Of a DNA stretch of 64,000 nucleotides, positions 13,401 through 39,220 are shown piece by piece. Location of the stretch: NCBI RefSeq assembly GCF_900324485.2, contig NC_046640.1:19034217-19098216 (forward strand), in the 5' to 3' direction. This stretch comes from Mastacembelus armatus (Eukaryota; Chordata; Actinopteri; Synbranchiformes; Mastacembelidae). Both the position numbers and the translations under genes were made by a program. The notes under the pieces are model-generated. The model was not told where the DNA came from, did no database searches, and was given only the letters and a program-made list of their open reading frames with translations. Each line of letters begins with the position of its first letter. The stretch's first letter is position 1.

Positions 13401-15927
13401 GCAGACTCAGATCAACAATGTATCACATGACATGAGTGACAACACTCAGGTGAGAGAACTTAGGAGTTAATTGGCATCATCTGCTTCCCAGGTCTTCACC
13501 TCTCTATACACCGTTGCAATAGATAAAGACACATTCACAGTTCCCTGTTACAAGACATACTTTACACTACACGTTACTGGGTTGATTAGGCAGTTCTCAG
13601 CTCTGAAGTGGTTTCAATGACTGCAGCTTATGTTCAAAGAGAGTATCAGTGATGGGGTGTATCTGAGCCATTATCCATATATCCTAAACACATGAAAGAT
13701 TTGGTTTCCTGTCCCTCATAACCGTCCCTCTGTGTATTACCCTGTGTGTGTCTCAGCAGGCAGGTCAGCTGTTCTTCATCGGCCTGCCCTCCAGCTACAG
13801 CCTTCCCACATTGGAGGCCCCCCTGCCGAGGCTCCCCTCCTATGAGAGTGTCCGAAAGAAGGACCGCCAGAGGCAGATCCACATGATGATTGCAGACCGC
13901 TTTGGCCTCAATGGACCCATTGTGACTGAGGTGGGTTAAATCAGGGATTTTTTTGTCACAGCTATTGAAACAGTAACAAATTGTTTGGCAAAGAAGTAGT
14001 ACAGGTGCTGTGCTGGTGTTAATCTTAGGAACAGAGAAGATATTTCACTCCCATTATTGTTTGAAAGAAGACCAAAGCTCATATAAACTCAGCTTATTAT
14101 CATGGCTCTTTGTATGTAGTTTCACAATGAATGGCGATAATAATAAGTAGGCTCTTACTGTTGTGACCATGCTGTCATTCAATATTGTAACATGAGCTTG
14201 TTCAGAGATTAGACTACATTCACAGTGCAGTAAACAGGATGTGTTATCAGCCCATCTAATACTTGCTACTGAATTGTGCTGGCAGCCACGTTTCAAGGTT
14301 TTACTGTGTTGATCTTTCGCAGAGCTTTTGACTCGTACAACGCTTGAGCAAACAAGGTAATGAGAAAAAGGCACATCAAACATAATTAAAGCCTGCATCC
14401 AGAGTGTAAACAGTGCCCGAGAATGCTGCGTTGTGATCCTGTCTTCTATTGTTTTTTTTCTGACCTCCCCTATTTTTTCTTAATTAAACAGCCCCTAGCG
14501 TGACTGCCCATCTCTCTCACACACAAACAGAAAGCTCATTCCCCCACCGTACTCTCCAGTCATCCCATCACTAGTCAGTGAAAAGTCTCCCTCCCCCTGT
14601 ACCAATGATACCAATGATGGCCCCTTAATTTCCCAATGTGTGTCCTTTGGCCTAAGGCAGGATTCTAATAAAACTTTGTGGCCTGGTGTGTGTGGAGTGT
14701 GTTTCAGACAGAGGGCAGGGTTGTAGGGTAACCCTTGTCGCCTGCGGGTCCCCAAGCAATTAAAAGATAAGAGGACTCAGTCAGTCAGTCAGAGTGAATC
14801 TACCAGATGTGGCTGCAAAGATAATACGCTGGATAAAAACAGTAGCTGATGTGAAGATAGAGTCATTGGTAATAAATACATCTGCAATACTTTAAAGCGG
14901 CTAAATATTTTTTATAACTATGTCTCAAATGACTATTTGAAAACAATACAGCATTGTAAATGGAGTTGTTAGTCTGCAACCTCACTGTTTTGATTCATTC
15001 TGTTTTTTTTTGTTTGTTTAGTTTTTTTCTATTTTTCAGCCACAGCAGGTGTCTGTTTTTAGTGAAAAAGCTTTAAAACCCACCATGCACTGCCTGCTCA
15101 GCAGCAAACAGCAGACAGTCAGTGGCTGGATGTTGAACACTGGAACATTTTGCAGCTAAGAAGCAAGACATTTCCAGCAGGAGTTAGTAGAGATAAAAAA
15201 ACAGAGCTAAAAGAGAGATGAGACCAACAGACACTACTCCAAATGAATGCTAATGTTGCTCTATATATCTGCTGGATGTGTAAATAAGGAACTGTTTGCT
15301 AACAACACCCACTTAGCAGCTGTTATATGTCAATGTCAGTCTGCACTTCCTGATTAATTTACTGCTTTAGTACCAATGGAGTTGATAAGTGCAGTTAGAC
15401 TGAAACCAAAACAGTGAAGCTGTGGGTGTGAAAACTAAAACACTGACCTGGTAGATACTGGAAGCCCATAGAGGTCAGGGAGACTTCAGAGGTGCATGGT
15501 AATTTTCTGTGGGTTCTTCACCATAAGGGACACTTTCACCACAGTCATATGATCTTTTTCTAAGATAAAAATATTGATTAGTGCAACTTTAAAGTTTGCT
15601 TTTTGTTGTTCTAGACAAATCTGCAGTGTATCCCAAAGACAGCACGGTGAAATAATAACATTCAGCCCAAACCTACACATGTAAAATAATGTATATTTTA
15701 ATACACTGTCTCAAAAATCTATCATCTTGCTTCCACTGTTTTTACAGCCGCCTCCAACATACGAAGAGAGCATTCGCCAGTCAGTCGAACTACCATATAA
15801 CATCCTGTCATCTAGTCTGGACATCTCTCCACCTCAGAGTATCTACACCAACACAGGGCCCAGCGTTGAGAATGAGTCGCCTCATGCAGTCAACTCTGAT
15901 ACCATCAGCACTGTTTTACAAATGTGA
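10450..15927 (+). CDS. Unrecognised single-pass membrane protein with PPxY motifs (239 aa)
   Basis: Five exons join in phase: 10450-10600, 11054-11163, 13342-13449, 13760-13930 and 15748-15927, giving 239 residues. Residues 1 to about 43 are Ser/Thr-rich without cysteines or a clear signal peptide. Residues about 44-67 (LTVVAASFSSLVFFVVIVVL and following) are one hydrophobic span, followed by YRRDPHCCKLR, a basic and cysteine-containing juxtamembrane stretch that could be palmitoylated. The long C-terminal tail is therefore probably cytosolic (type III topology). It carries PPQYY, LPSYESVRKKD and PPPTYEESI; PPxY motifs bind WW domains of NEDD4-family ubiquitin ligases. A conserved-looking segment QIHMMIADRFGLNG sits between them. 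I cannot assign a family; TMEM92, next to human XYLT2, also has PPxY motifs but I see no sequence match. A second in-frame ATG lies at 10474. The coding structure is well supported; the function is inference. Confidence 0.8.
13757..13762 (+). other. Tandem (NAGNAG) splice acceptor
   Basis: The sequence tctcagcaggcaggt before exon 4 of the PY-motif gene offers acceptors after cag at 13756 and at 13759. Using the first adds one glutamine in frame. Confidence 0.5.
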
Positions 15928-16870
15928 TCCTGACTGATTTTTCAAGCTGTCTGGTCAGTGTGAAGGAAACCTGAGGACTTTCATATGGAGGAAAAAAACT
16001 TACCATGATTGGATCCTTCACACTTCACTCAAGCTGATTGAGATACCTCAAGACTCAGTTTATATTGCGAGCCAGCTAATGTTGGAGGAGCTGCACATCC
16101 TGGCACATCTGAATGTTAGAAAACACCTCGTGAGATTTACTGCACTGTATCATGATGATGAATTTTAAAACACTGGATATTAACATTTACTGAGGTGGCT
16201 GGTACATCTTGAAGAGGACAAAGAAAAAGACTTGCAGGACCAAAACATATGAAAAAGGGAACCACTATTTACTTTGTTGATTATACTGTGTCAGCGAACA
16301 TTTATTGCTGTTTGCTCTCTTCTTTTATTCTGCTGGTTCTGAGCCAAAAAACCTTATTGTTTGGGCTGCAAGGTTATCAGAGACCTGTTTGACTAGGAGT
16401 AAAGTGTGTTTCTGCAGAATGCTAAGGCTGTGCCATTGCACTGTGGCAAGTGGTTCTGACTGTGAGAGGGAGAATTAAAAAAGGTGCTAACGAGAGTGTT
16501 TGTACCATCCATGTATCACAACTTTCACCAAAAGTTGTTTTTACCACTTTGCCTCAGTTATTTTGTACAATGGTTTGTGATTTTATGATTTCTTATCAAA
16601 CATATTTTTTGTCTGTTTTATTCAAGCCAGGCCAGAGATTGTTTGTTGTACTCACCGAAAGGCTTCAAATCCAAAGCACAGTGAACACACACAACAGAAA
16701 ACATAAATGAAAACACTTGAGAAACACCACCTTCCTTGTCCGTTACTTTTTCCCATATACTTGCCTTTTTTTGTGCTGCACATTGTCTTGTACTGTATTT
16801 ATTTAACAAAATGTGGGACTTCTCATTAATTCTCTCTGAAAACAAATGGAATAAACTCTTGTTGTTTTGA
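15928..16870 (+). other. 3' UTR of the PY-motif membrane gene
   Basis: About 0.93 kb without recognisable coding follows the stop. An AATAAA at 16850-16855 precedes a TG-rich stretch (cttgttgttttgagaat), which fits the poly(A) site. Confidence 0.6.
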
Positions 16871-17600
16871 GAATTGGCTGTTGTACTTAAACAGTAGCAG
16901 CTGATTAGGGATATTTAATAAACAGTTCAGTCAGGCTATTCAAATAGGAGATGAATGGGTGTGTGGGGAAAATTCAGGAAATTTTAAAAGGAAACTTTTT
17001 TCAAACTAGTTTATTCTAAACTAAGCAATTAGTTAAATGCATATTTTTATATTTCTCCAAGCTCCTCTAGCTTTTAAGATACAATTAATATTAATATACA
17101 AAATATTTTCTTAGCCATTCAATCATCTATTAAAATTTATTTTGAATACATATGTTACAGACATGTCTGATAACATGTCAGATTGTACACATTTACTTTA
17201 AAGGAGTCAAGGGATAAAACTCCTAATAATAAGGATAATTTTGTATTTTGTCTTTTAACTTCTAGTCTGTTTAAATCATGTTCAATCACATAAGCAGTGA
17301 TTTATAGAAAACCAACTTTTTCCTGATATTTCACATATTAGTCATCATAGGCCTGAAGGGGGCAGTACTCTTTAAGTCCACACCAATGTGACTATATCAG
17401 ACCTAAGCACTGCCAGTCTAAGTTACTGTCAAGAAAGATATTTGGATTTGAAACACAGCTTATTATATATAACATAGCTTTAATTTATGATGTATAAATA
17501 TGCAATAAATATTGTTTTCATATATGTTTATTTTAGTAAATGCAAGGAATATAGTCTTAACATGTGATATAACTGGTAATTAGACTAAAACAAAAAAATA
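16871..17600. other. AT-rich intergenic stretch
   Basis: I see no gene here. It is AT-rich, with one aagggggcagtac motif near 17355 and no promoter-like CpG until about 17670. Confidence 0.5.
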
Positions 17601-17672
17601 AACGTGGAGTAAAACAATTTCCCGTGGAAACAAATACTCCAGTAAAGTACAAACCATTATTACCTTACAAAT

Positions 17673-17862
17673 ATGGCTGCGTGCCTTGTCCACCGGAGAG
17701 TCGCTTTCGTCACTGCCGGAGAAACCCGAACCTCCCCGATCAGTGTGGTATGTAAACAAGGTCAGACACCGCAGAGTACAGTGCAAACAGTTCTTGTCCA
17801 GGGTGGCAGCTCGTTGAACGACAAGAGGAGAAAACTTCTTTACCATCCGTCAGAGGAGAAGG
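17673..17862 (+). other. Non-coding first exon of the PRY-SPRY gene, carrying an upstream ORF
   Basis: An ATG at 17673 opens 63 codons and one base up to a good donor (AAGG|GTAAGC). Joined to the acceptor at 19285 (cactctag), the frame reads GLCYQPR and then TGA at 19306-19308. This gives a 70-residue upstream ORF ending on the main start (ATGATG at 19305-19310). The exon is CpG-rich around 17680-17760, as a promoter-proximal exon would be. Its protein resembles nothing I know. The 5' boundary is not determined. Confidence 0.5.
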
Positions 17863-19304
17863 GTAAGCTGTGCGTGGTGTGCGCGTAATGATCGGGCTTA
17901 TGTTATTTGTGTTGCTGTGTATGACGCACTGCAGGGACGCATTGCACATCAGCAGGATAAATCTATTTAAGGTGGCGTTATGCTGCGCGTTCAATCTGCG
18001 GATAAACAAGTTTGCAACGTGAATAAGGAGCATAAAGGCACCGCGCAGATTTGCTGCAAAGTCAAACGGTGTGTTTACCTCAGTCGCAGTCATAAACTGG
18101 CCTGTAACTGGGTCACTGGCTGCAAGAACTGCATAGTCATGTTTTCCCACGACATGAATAAATCATTTCTAACATTTCCCTTTTCCAGTAGTTTATTTAC
18201 AGTCCCTGCAAATTAATATTTTATATGCACATTTGAATTTTTTATCTTTCAGCTTAAACCAGCATTATGACTTTAAAACCTTGCTTTAAAAGACAGTATA
18301 TGAGCCACATACACAGGTATTGTATCCAAACACCTGAGTGCTGCAGCATTATAGAGCAGCCACAGCTGATGTGGAACAAATCATAATCTCTATTTTTCTT
18401 AACCTAATGAGCTTCATTCACAGCCAAATCAGATCTGTGTATGAATCAAACTGCAGAAACACACATGAATTTATGTCAGTGCTTTCATCCACATCGACAG
18501 TCTGGGTCTGCACAAGAACCTGTCTGAACTGGCCAAGCACACACACAGTGAGCTCATGTGTCTTGCCGCAGATGACAGTGGTGAGGAAGTGAGAGAGTGA
18601 TACAAAGGGAAAAGTAAGGCAGCGTGATGAAAGAGATAGACTAGCCAAGGACACAGTCAGACTGGCAGTGGAGGCTTTGCACTGGGAGCATGGAGCGCTA
18701 GTCACGTTTCACACTGCTGTTTTTTTGTTGCTTGTTCCTGCTCTGGTTACTCATCACTTCTTCTCTTTGCCCGTGATATTACCATCCGAAACAAAAACCT
18801 ATTCCTCATGTCTCACCACAGACATTTGGACTTTATTAACTCTGTCAGTGGATCATACATTTGACAGCGAATGCCAAATCCAAGGACACAACATCCTTCA
18901 CTGTGTAATTTGTTATTGTGATCACACTCATATGTTATGGTCTGGCTGTTCTAACTTTCCATCATGGCTTTAATGATTTACCTGACGTGCTGGTGTTTTG
19001 GAAGTAAACATTAGCAGTATTCCAGTCCAGATGCCTCCTACTTCAAGTAACACAGACTATGTTTATGTATCCTTCAATGACTGAAATCGAGTAGTGTGTG
19101 ATATGTAGTGTGTTACGTCTTCGACACCAAAGCTTATACTGAATTCTGCTTTGGTAGAAAAGGTTTTAAAAGTTTACCAGCAAAAAGTTGTCGTCAAATG
19201 TTTGACAAACGTCCATGTTATCAACAGTGTTGTGGGTTAAGGCTGCTTCAGTTTTATTTTTTTTTATTTGTGTTTTTCACTCTAGGACTGTGTTACCAGC
19301 CAAG

Positions 19305-22165
19305 ATGATGCAGTGTTTTCATTTCATGGTGGAGCCGGCCAAAACCTTGACGGCTAAGATAAAGGTAATGTGTTTTGGCAGAATGGTTTTTGGGTAACTT
19401 TGACACTGAAGTGGACACAAATCTTTTCCTCATTTAATTTAACAAAAAGAGCCACTGTATGCAGAGATGTTGAGCTGAATCAAGGCAGCGTCTAGAAGGG
19501 GTGTCTTTCTTTTCTGCTGACAGGACCAGAGACGAGATGTGCATGTAGATCAGGCTTAGCGGCCACCTCCTTTCTAGTTTGATCTTATTATTTTCTAAAG
19601 TACTCCTGAACCAGCACTGCTGAGAACTCTTCTCTTTCCATAGATTCCCACAGAAGCTCTTTTTATTGTCTCAACACAGGAATCACATAAGAAAGCAAAG
19701 AAGGGGAAGAGGGAGCCTCTGGATGAGGATCAGCTGTTTGTCGTGGATCTGGCTAGAGACCTGAGCCGAGTGTGCCAGGTACAACCTCTAAACAGATCTA
19801 AACATTCATGTATTTTTACAAATTCACCCATGAAACAAGGAATGAAATGAAAAAATTATAATAGCGTTAGTTACAAATCATATATGTATTGCACCATGGA
19901 ATGTCAGCCTAGTAAAAAATATGCTGAATTCAAGCTTACTCACTTAATTTAGTCACAGTACTGAGCTCAGAAATTACAGTCTAAAGTTTCTTAAAGCCTT
20001 TCCTGCTGTTTCTACCTTTGGCAATCCAATGATTCGTCTCTGGCCACTGCAGCGGTCAGCAGTCCTTGAAAACATCTGGAACCTGGATGACACCTGGCCA
20101 ACCCCCCTCTGCAGGGCCTTCATCATACAGTGGGCCTCTATGTTGGAGAGCAAGGTGCTTTTCTGAGAAACTCACAGAGAATTTTCCTTAAGGTATGGAG
20201 AAGTTTATTTATTCACTCATAGCATGTATCACCCTGTGTGCAGAAGAGGCCCATGCAGACTGATGGCTGGCCAGAGATGGGTGAGGGCAAACTGCCTGAT
20301 CTGATTAATGAGCAGGACATGGTGCAGGCCAAAGCAATGATCTTCAACTGGATCAGGGACCTGAGAGCTCAGCCTGAGGTGGGAGGTTCACATAGACAGT
20401 TTTTTTTTCCTGTCCACCTGTGTTCCTTCAAAGACAGATTTTGGAAACACATTTATTATGTTGCAGCAAAGTGTGTGGCCTGGGGAACCTGTGGCAAAGG
20501 TTCTGGACGACCTGCACTCAGCTTGGCGTTGGGGTCGTGTGCCCAATCTGCTAACCGCTATGGAGCTGGTCATGTGGACTTTAATGCTACAGTGTCCAGA
20601 TAAGGTCCATGTTATAACAAACACACAGGCTGATCGACACCGTGCATATGAGCTACAGTTCATCATTTAAGTGTTGATGTGTGACACAAATCTTCTGGTG
20701 TGTGTTGCAGGATACCATACCACAGCAGTGGCTCATGTGGAAGCAGAGGACTCAGAAGATTGGTCTGTAAATCAATATTGACTGAATTTGGGTTGAATTT
20801 TGGTCTAAACTTTCACTCCTTGATGAGTTGGTGTTATTTCCTTTCAGGTGCCATATCCTACATTCCTCAGCCAGGTGAGAGATACACTATAGATCAGCAT
20901 TCATGACATGTTTTATTTATATGCAACTCATATAACCACTTCATTCTGTGAGAAGAGTATTCATCTCTTGGATGGTGGACGAAGAAAAGGATCTGGAGCT
21001 AAATTCTTATTTTAGGCTTTCAAAAATTAGCCTTCACCTTTCATTACCAAGAGATGCAGATGGACAAAGAAAATCTCTTCATGAAGTATATTTATATTAG
21101 CTGTTGCATGATACTTTTGGAAACATCTTGTATGATTGTAAATGAGCTCCTCAAAACAGGCTCTGCACAGACAACCAATGTCAGCTGCGCCTAAAATTAG
21201 GAGAACACATGAAAGAAACATCCCCAAACAATTAACTCCGCACATAATAAATAATGTCCTAACAAAAGAAAGGACTTTTATTTTAATCAGAAAATTGTGT
21301 AGATTTGACACATTATTGCATGCATCATGTAGCGCGACTGTTTGGGCTCCAGTCATTTAAGATATTTATAGGGTACAGCCTATTTTTCATTTTCATCCTC
21401 ACAATGTCTACCGGCTTTCATTGTGTGGCTGTCATGCTGACATGCACTGATGTCTCATACTGAAGTTTTTGTGCTTTGTTTGCAGTGTGGGACTGGATCT
21501 CAGGGGCTGCAGGTACAGCATTTGTTTTATTTACATTTTAGTGTAGCCAGTGTAATCCTTCCTCAAACTGCCTGGTAACTAAAATCTCTTTACTTTTTCC
21601 CATAGTTGATGTGACCCTGGATCTGGACACAGCCAACCCTGATCTGCTCATCTCCAGTGATGAGAAGAAGATGCGCTGTGGCTTTGAGAGAAAGGATGTT
21701 CCTAATTACCACCAACGCTTTGATGGCTGGTGGTGTGCTGTTGGGGTGGAGGGCTACAGCTCCGGCCGCCACTATTGGGAAGCAGAGGTGGGTGAGCGGG
21801 ACTGGCGGCTGGGGGTGGCGAAAGAGTCAGCCCTGAGGAAAGGCTTCAAGTCGCTGAACACCAATACAGGGTACCTGACCTTGAGGCTGGAGAGGGGCAC
21901 TGAGCTGAAGGCACTGACTGTGCCCTTCACTGCCCTGCCGGAGGGTCTCATCCCCCGCAAAGTGGGCATCTACCTCGACTATGACCATGGCCAGCTCTCC
22001 TTCTATGATGTGGAGAAACACTTCCACATTTACACCTACAATGAGAGCTTCACTGAGAAGCTGTTCCCCTTGTTTGGTACAGTGGAGATCATCAGGGATC
22101 TGGTAATCAGGTCTCCACAAGCGAAAACCCAGTGTCTCTGCTCCACATCCTGCTTATGGGGTTGA
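19305..22165 (+). CDS. RING-less PRY-SPRY (B30.2) domain protein, 399 aa
   Basis: Nine coding exons join in phase: 19305-19364, 19680-19778, 20053-20154, 20244-20378, 20467-20604, 20711-20762, 20848-20874, 21486-21512 and 21606-22165. The last exon encodes a full PRY-SPRY domain (residues about 214-385): LDLDTANPDLLIS is the PRY start, SSGRHYWEAEVGERDWRLGV the LDP/WEVE core, and KVGIYLDYDHGQLSFYD the C-terminal strands. Such domains bind protein partners in TRIM proteins and butyrophilins. Residues 1-213 have no RING, B-box, immunoglobulin domain, signal peptide or membrane span. They include a lysine patch (KKAKKGKR) and Trp-rich helical segments (NIWNLDDTWPTPLC, SAWRWGRVPN) that I do not recognise. 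Two consecutive 27-bp phase-1 exons before the B30.2 exon resemble the short repeat exons of butyrophilin genes. A soluble TRIM/BTN-like protein is inferred. An AATAAA lies at 22500-22505. Confidence 0.82.
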
Positions 22166-22962
22166 GTTTCCTTGCTCTTCCACCCTACACTTCTTCTTTT
22201 AAAATTCTGTAGACATCATAAGTACAAGACATCACAAGTTTAAGAAACCACGTTAAATAATACTGTAATCAGAATCGAAGATCCTGATGTAAAACACCAT
22301 CATTGTGCTATGTAATAGCTCCACTATGGTGTATGCTGCTGCTGCTTCAATGTGATTGTTGCTGCCACTTTCTCACTATAGAGTTATAGTGTAACCCTGT
22401 GCTTACATGTATGTATTTTCATATATTTAAAACTATAGTATTAATGTATTGCATTGTGCAGTGTTAAACCTGCAGTGAAATTGCACTCTGTGAATAATAA
22501 ATAAACCAAATCCATGTCTTAAAGTTTGATATGTTTGTTTCTTATTTCACATTTTTTGCTTTTGGCTACACCATGTGTGCTGGTTGAAGTCAGTGGATGA
22601 TCAGTAATTAGTATTAAAGAAATCAGATCAATGTAATATATATTGAATTTTAAAAATAACTGGAGAGTACAGTTCATGTGTGTAGAAGTTTGTCCACATA
22701 CTTTTGGCCACACAGTGACAAGTGCATATCGCCTGGACTAATCAGAGCGCTCCAACACAAGGGTGAAAAATATAAAGAAGGCATGGCACTTATGTTATAG
22801 TAATGCAAATAAAAGTATTTTGAAATGGACTAAACTCTTTATTTTCCTAACATTTATTATTATTATTTTTTTATTAGTTTCGCTTTTTGTCGACTAGAAT
22901 GATGTCATCGGGGCGCGACGACGGTAGAGAGATTGTATGAGGTTTTCACCAACAGGAAAACG
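22166..22962. other. 3' UTR of the PRY-SPRY gene and recql5 promoter
   Basis: The 3' UTR runs to about 22520. Between there and the recql5 ATG, only about 440 bp remain. The stretch gtccacatacttttggcc at 22692-22709 looks like the terminal sequence of a small fish DNA transposon, but I cannot define ends. A GC-rich patch (cggggcgcgacgacgg) at 22909-22924 is the likely recql5 promoter-proximal region. Confidence 0.4.
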
Positions 22963-32333
<9,371 letters not shown>

Positions 32334-34139
32334 AACCACAAATAACAAGGAATGATGGGAATGAAATTGTAGTCTTCCGGTTTGTCAGTGCCTCAGCTTC
32401 TCTTGTCGCAGTGATCTCAGGATTCGTCAGACACACCCGCTGACCAGGTTTATGGTCGATTTGCCGTTTTGTTTCTGCTTTTTCTCAGGTTGGTGGCTGC
32501 AGCAATAAAAATGTGGACTGTTACAGCCTGAGAGAGCAGAGGTAGCACTCTGCTTACACTAATATGACAAGTGTTCTTTTTGTGTCAGCCCAATTACTGC
32601 ACGTTATGTATACTTCACACATTTTGATGACCAAAACATAGACTAGGTGCTTACACTACTTTCCTAACTCATAGAGGGCTCTCCTCACAGTATGGAGCTG
32701 AGACGAAGAGGTCTACAGCTGTGCAAGTAATGATGTGAGCCTGTACCATTTCAGTTTACAGAGCTATATCACTTGCAGGGCTAGAAGCACTTTGTGGAAA
32801 CGGTTGACTGTAATGTGAAGTATAAATAATTTGAAGTGAATGGGCATAAATCACAAAAACACTGAAATGTATATTCATAATAGATCATCATAGTGCCTCA
32901 GTTCTTTTTCTGCTGCTACATAATTTGGCTTTGCATGCTGGGCTGCAGAAAAGAGAACAAAGCAAATTGATATAAATGAAAGATACTGTATATTTGACTG
33001 TATACTATATATTTTTTTGTTATTTAAAGAAAATTGAGGTTTATCACAAGGAGAGGCTTTTGTGCAGAAGGAAAGATTTCTTTTATAGCAACAGTTTCCA
33101 ATAAGGGGATGTTTTTGGTTATGGTGCCTGTCAGGACTGTGAGAGGTCAAAGCTAATGTCTCCACAGTCAGAAGGAAAAATCCCAGAGAGTACTTGAAGC
33201 ACTGATGGAGAGTGCATCAGCCTTAGTTTATCTGCTCTTTTCTCCTGAATGTTTACAATAAAGTCTGTGCTGACTAGGATCAGACTTGTGTGGGACATGC
33301 CCTGTCGTGGGGTCGTTAATGACTTCTGATGCCTTCAGTTGGACAATTACACATGTTGGTGCTTTGGGGAGGAAGGAGGAAGGAGGAAGGAGGAGAGGGG
33401 GGTGGGGGACGTTTGTGCCAGGCACGCCGTCAACTCAATGGTGACGTCACCTTCAGAAGTGCTGCCTTCAGGTGATCCTTGTAACTTCCCACTTCTCTGA
33501 AACATTATTAGCCTGTTAATATGGTAATAGTGTTAAAGTCGATTCTGCCTTTTTGTCTTAAGGTCCAAACGCTCATTTCCATTCGATGTGTTAAATCAGT
33601 TACCACAGGGCACATGAGGCAGGTACGTGTGCTGTCAGTGAGTATTACAGCATAAAAACGGTACACGTTTAAAAAGTGAGAGTAAAGCAGCGTACGTGGA
33701 CCATGTAGTGCGCGGAAGTACTTTAAATTTGCGCCGTTCACATAGACCTAAACTTTAATAAGGTTTCAGGCGAAAGGCAGCGCTGCAGCAGCAGTACAAA
33801 GAGTTTTAAAATACCTTTTCCGACAGCGCCTGAACGCAGCAGCAGCCACTGTACATCTGCAGGGCCCCGCTGCACACCAGGCACTGATGACTCAAACAGA
33901 AAAAACACGATCCTGCCGCTGTTCAGTCTTGTTTCAGTTCAGGTCTGAGGGATCGGGTTCGTTCCTATTTGTTCACATGCAAATGGGATTTTCTCTTTAA
34001 GTAATTTGTCTCAAAGGGTTACGCACTCGGGGAGGCAGCGCCGCTGTTTTTTTTTTTTGTTTTTTTTGTCACTTCCGGGCGAGCCGTGGGTGAATTAGCA
34101 GATCACATCGCAGGTGAAGGAAGAAGTTCATCAACATCG
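32334..34139. other. recql5 3' UTR, spacer and cdr2l promoter
   Basis: Poly(A) signals at about 32503 and 33258 suggest two 3' ends for recql5. A G/A-only tract (ggagg-aagga repeats) covers about 33368-33411. From about 33780 to 34080 the sequence becomes GC-rich and includes a T10GT7 run at 34048-34065, followed by cacttccgggcgag, an ETS-type site that fits the cdr2l promoter. Confidence 0.45.

Positions 34140-39220
<5,081 letters not shown>

Noticed and set aside
17673-17862. Exon 1 frame as the N terminus of the PRY-SPRY protein
   Set aside because: The exon leaves one base, but the main frame of exon 2 needs two. Splicing runs it into TGA at 19306, so it is treated as an upstream ORF.
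22680-22720. Possible DNA transposon terminus (gtccacatacttttggcc)
   Set aside because: Only one end is visible and no target duplication was found, so it is not listed as an element.
34086-34139. Upstream in-frame ATG for cdr2l
   Set aside because: It would add 18 residues without family support; the ATG at 34140 aligns with the human N terminus.
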